NCBI GenBank assembly: GCA_020024085.1
Contig: JAHHUG010000060.1
Location: forward strand, 1-8,775
Direction of reading: 5' to 3'
Length of the DNA stretch: 8,775 bases
Source: Christensenellaceae bacterium
GTDB lineage: Bacteria > Bacillota > Clostridia > Christensenellales > CAAEEZ01
The notes below the pieces were generated by a model. That model did no database searches. It worked only from the letters and a program-made list of their open reading frames with translations, and was not told the origin of the DNA. Positions 6,920 to 8,775 of the stretch are shown piece by piece; position 1 is the first letter of the stretch; each line of letters opens with the position of its first letter. A program made the translations under genes and the position numbers.

Positions 6920-7556
6920 TGTTTACCATCTTTTTAGATAATGTTAATAGCTCTTTAGTAGCACTTGCTATATCTTTTGCACCAAATAGAGCAGAGATAA
7001 CAGATATTCCGTCTAGTCCACGACCTGCAAGTTGCATTACATTAAAACTATTAATTCCACCTATTGCAACAGTAGGAACTGTTGATACATCGCAAATTGC
7101 TTTCATTGTTTCTGCTGGCATTACATCGCAGTCGGTCTTTGTTGATGTTGAAAAAGCAGCTCCAAGTCCTAAGTAGTCAGCACCATTTTTAATAGCTTCA
7201 ACAGTTTCTTCAATGGTATGAGCAGATACACCTATAATCATATCTTTACCTACTTTTTTTCTAATTTCGCCTGCATTCATATCTTCTTGACCTACATGTA
7301 CACCATCAGCACCACATTTAATTGCAATATCTACATTATCATTGATAATAAAGGGTACATTGTATTTTTTGCATAGTGCTTTTACCTCAAAAGCTTCTTT
7401 TAGAAATTCATCATCATCTAGGTCTTTTTCTCGTAGTTGCAAGCAAGTTGCACCATTTTGCAACACTAGTTCAATTTGCTCTATTAATGATAATTCGCCA
7501 ACCCAATAACGGTCGGTTATTGCATATAGTTGCATCATGCTTTTATCGAATTTCAT
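6912..7556 (-). CDS. thiE: Thiamine phosphate synthase ThiE
   Basis: ThiE couples HMP-PP with hydroxyethylthiazole phosphate to give thiamine monophosphate and pyrophosphate. The protein is a 214-residue TIM barrel of normal length. Motifs in order are QLREK (40-44), INDNVDIA (71-78) with Mg-binding D73, GADGVHVGQEDM (82-93) with D92, GVSAHT (109-114), GLGAAFSTSTKTD (130-142, pyrophosphate loop), VAIGGIN (163-169) and GISVISALF (183-191). The start has an AAGGAG ribosome binding site inside the end of thiM; the two genes overlap by 14 nt. The stop overlaps the following HAD gene by 8 nt. The pyrophosphate loop reads GAAFSTSTK where many ThiE have GP-FPT-TK, a mild variation that keeps the serine/threonine pattern. 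Confidence 0.96.
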   Translation of the reverse strand: MKFDKSMMQLYAITDRYWVGELSLIEQIELVLQNGATCLQLREKDLDDDEFLKEAFEVKALCKKYNVPFIINDNVDIAIKCGADGVHVGQEDMNAGEIRKKVGKDMIIGVSAHTIEETVEAIKNGADYLGLGAAFSTSTKTDCDVMPAETMKAICDVSTVPTVAIGGINSFNVMQLAGRGLDGISVISALFGAKDIASATKELLTLSKKMVNNE

Positions 7557-8361
7557 ATTTTGCTCCTTCTTCCAATTGTTCTGCAGTTAAGTTGCACATA
7601 GCATCAATTATGTAGCCTCTATAACTTACATTTCCGTCCATACTTGTCATTCTCTTTTTGGCAATTTCGCCACATAGTCCCATAGCACAAACGGCAGCAG
7701 CAGTAGCCTCTAATGGTTCGTCAGGATTTGCAGTAACATATGCAGCAACAAGAGCAGATAATTGACAACCTGTGCCCGTAACTTTGCTCATAAATGGGTC
7801 TCCATTAAATATGCAATATGCTTTTTTGCTGTCAGCAACAATATCAATAGCACCAGTTATAGCAATAACAGCACCTGTTTTTTTGGCAAAGGCTTTAGCA
7901 AAAGCAACTGCATTATCAAGGTTATCCATAGTAACGGTATCTTCAACGCTTGCATCTACTCCTTGGGTTTTACCAACACCATTAACTAAAGTTTTTATCT
8001 CGGAAATATTACCTCTTATTGCTGTAAATTTTACCTCTTGTAATAATTTATTACAAACATCAGTTCTTAGTTGTGATGCACCTGCACCAACAGGGTCTAG
8101 TACAACAGGGTGACCATATTCATTATGTTTTTTACCAGCAGCAAACATTGAAGGTACGGCAATTCCCATTGTGCCGATGTTGATATTAAGTCCATCGCAA
8201 ACTTTAGCAAAGTCTTCTACTTCGTTGATATCATCAGCCATTACTGGCGAACCACCACAAGCAAGCAAGATATTAGCACAATCGTTTACTGTAACATAAT
8301 TTGTAATATTTTGTATTAGTGGACATTTGTTTCTTACATTTGTTAATCTGTCTTTAAGCAT
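7543..8361 (-). CDS. thiM: Hydroxyethylthiazole kinase ThiM
   Basis: ThiM is a ribokinase-like salvage enzyme that phosphorylates hydroxyethylthiazole (THZ) with ATP to the THZ phosphate used by ThiE. The 272-residue length is standard. Typical motifs are NITNYVTVNDCAN (18-30), GGSPVMADD (36-44), NIGT (61-64), LDPVGAGAS (88-96), RGNISEI (116-122) and the catalytic VTGTGCQLSA (194-203) with C199. It is the first gene of the operon. AGGAG lies 7 nt before the ATG, after the riboswitch terminator, so translation is not obviously masked by the terminator stem. Its presence without thiG, thiS or thiH here points to thiazole salvage, unless those genes lie elsewhere. Confidence 0.96.
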   Translation of the reverse strand: MLKDRLTNVRNKCPLIQNITNYVTVNDCANILLACGGSPVMADDINEVEDFAKVCDGLNINIGTMGIAVPSMFAAGKKHNEYGHPVVLDPVGAGASQLRTDVCNKLLQEVKFTAIRGNISEIKTLVNGVGKTQGVDASVEDTVTMDNLDNAVAFAKAFAKKTGAVIAITGAIDIVADSKKAYCIFNGDPFMSKVTGTGCQLSALVAAYVTANPDEPLEATAAAVCAMGLCGEIAKKRMTSMDGNVSYRGYIIDAMCNLTAEQLEEGAKYEIR

Positions 8362-8383
8362 ATTATTTCTCCTAAAATTTAAT

Positions 8384-8414
8384 AAAAAAAAGGAATACCC
8401 CTACAGATATTCCT
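8384..8414 (-). terminator. Riboswitch expression-platform terminator
   Basis: On the - strand AGGAATA (8414-8408) pairs with TATTCCT (8397-8391) across a 10-nt loop and is followed by a run of T (8390-8384). It stands between the TPP aptamer and thiM, the right place for TPP-dependent transcription termination. The 5' arm is one of three nearby TAGGAA copies. Confidence 0.85.
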
Positions 8415-8427
8415 AGAAATTTCCTAT

Positions 8428-8509
8428 AACTTCCTACGCCGGCATTATCCGTATCAGGTTAAATGGTCGAAGTATTATCTTCCTCTCAGCCAATTTGGGC
8501 TCCCATGTT
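8428..8509 (-). ncRNA. TPP riboswitch aptamer (THI element)
   Basis: The - strand leader of thiM contains the hallmark conserved blocks of the TPP aptamer in order: GGGAGCCC (8504-8497), GGCTGAGAGG (8491-8482), ACCTGAT (8459-8453), GGATAATGCC (8450-8441) and GGCGTAGGAA to 8431. CTGAGA forms the pyrimidine-binding region and the GGATAATGCC block the pyrophosphate side. P1 would be closed by weak pairing of AAC (8509-8507) with GTT (8430-8428), so the outer boundaries are approximate. A terminator hairpin follows, consistent with repression of the whole thi operon when TPP is plentiful. The P3 arm is the short form. Confidence 0.97.
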
Positions 8510-8519
8510 TTTTTTAATT

Positions 8520-8548
8520 ATTATAGCACTCACTTTTTTGCTTTGCAA
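8520..8548 (-). promoter_or_regulatory. Promoter of the thiamine operon
   Basis: On the - strand a perfect -10 TATAAT (8525-8520), preceded by TGC to make an extended -10, lies 17 bp from TTGCAA (8548-8543) as -35. Transcription would begin near 8513, only a few bases before the aptamer, as expected for a riboswitch leader. Confidence 0.85.
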
Positions 8549-8565
8549 TAGTATATCGAAAAATT

Positions 8566-8600
8566 AATTTAAATTTTATATGCGAGTAAAATTTTAAATT
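8566..8600. repeat. AT-rich inverted repeat upstream of the thi promoter
   Basis: AAATTTTA (8571-8578) and TAAAATTT (8587-8594) pair perfectly around TATGCGAG, and the stem extends to about 13 bp with one bulged T at 8595. It sits 18 bp upstream of the -35. It could be an operator, a terminator relic or chance in AT-rich DNA. Confidence 0.45.
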
Positions 8601-8626
8601 CAAGCTACAAAAATATATAAAACATA

Positions 8627-8659
8627 AATCGCTATAAAAAATGTGTACTTATAGTGATT
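8627..8659. repeat. Inverted repeat, 11-bp stem with one wobble
   Basis: AATCGCTATAA (8627-8637) and TTATAGTGATT (8649-8659) pair over 11 positions with one G-U style mismatch and an 11-nt loop. There is no T tract, so it is not an obvious intrinsic terminator. Its role is unknown. Confidence 0.45.
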
Positions 8660-8775
8660 GCTTGTCGAAGCCTACATTTTGAAGCTAGAACAGAGAATTT
8701 ATAGATATATAAATAATCGTATTTAGAAGTATATATATAAGTATTTCCTTAATCGGTGGTGTTGTATTTTCTTTT

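Larger units (their letters stand above)
8549..8775. other. Upstream intergenic DNA, no gene seen
   Basis: No convincing reading frame on either strand up to the window edge. It holds two AT-rich inverted repeats, listed separately, and otherwise AT-rich sequence. The neighbouring gene to the right is outside the window. Confidence 0.6.

Noticed and set aside
8752..8760. ATCGGTGGT at the right edge resembling an arm of the 3871-3893 hairpin
   Set aside because: Only eight bases are shared and no complementary arm lies within the window, so it cannot be called a dispersed repeat.

Overview
The window looks like chromosomal DNA of a low-GC, strictly anaerobic or microaerophilic Firmicute, most likely a clostridial-type (often gut) bacterium. 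The evidence is an AT-rich base composition, strong AGGAG-type ribosome binding sites, short single-domain genes, a short-form ThiC, and a 'reverse' rubrerythrin with the rubredoxin domain at the N-terminus, an arrangement known from clostridia. I cannot name genus or species.

Left part (1-3782, + strand): three genes with no obvious metabolic link. They are an ArsB/NhaD/SLC13-like membrane permease (54-1346), a reverse rubrerythrin (1501-2049) with its own candidate promoter and a clear intrinsic terminator, and a GPH-family (MelB-like) sugar:cation symporter (2220-3782). The gap at 3783-4117 separates these genes from a convergent operon. It holds a strong GC-rich hairpin (3871-3893) that probably terminates transcription from both sides.

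Right part (8548 down to 4118, - strand): a five-gene thiamine operon in the order promoter, TPP riboswitch, thiM, thiE, HAD phosphatase, thiD, thiC. thiM/thiE overlap by 14 nt, thiE/HAD overlap by 8 nt, and thiD/thiC are 12 nt apart. Only the HAD-thiD junction is loose (69 nt). ThiC makes HMP-P from the purine intermediate AIR, ThiD phosphorylates it to HMP-PP, ThiM phosphorylates salvaged hydroxyethylthiazole, and ThiE joins the two halves into thiamine phosphate. No thiazole-synthesis gene (thiG, thiS, thiF, thiH/thiO) and no thiL is present, so the operon as seen encodes pyrimidine synthesis plus thiazole salvage. The HAD enzyme is a reasonable candidate for a pathway phosphatase. A TPP riboswitch followed by an intrinsic terminator at the operon head should give feedback repression by TPP.

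I see no mobile element, CRISPR array, tRNA, rRNA or defence system. The window is mostly well-understood biology. The points most worth a second look are the HAD gene inside the operon, the HAD-thiD gap that reads on in frame as a protein-like tail, the CX2CX3C spacing in ThiC, and the triplicated TAGGAA in the riboswitch expression platform.
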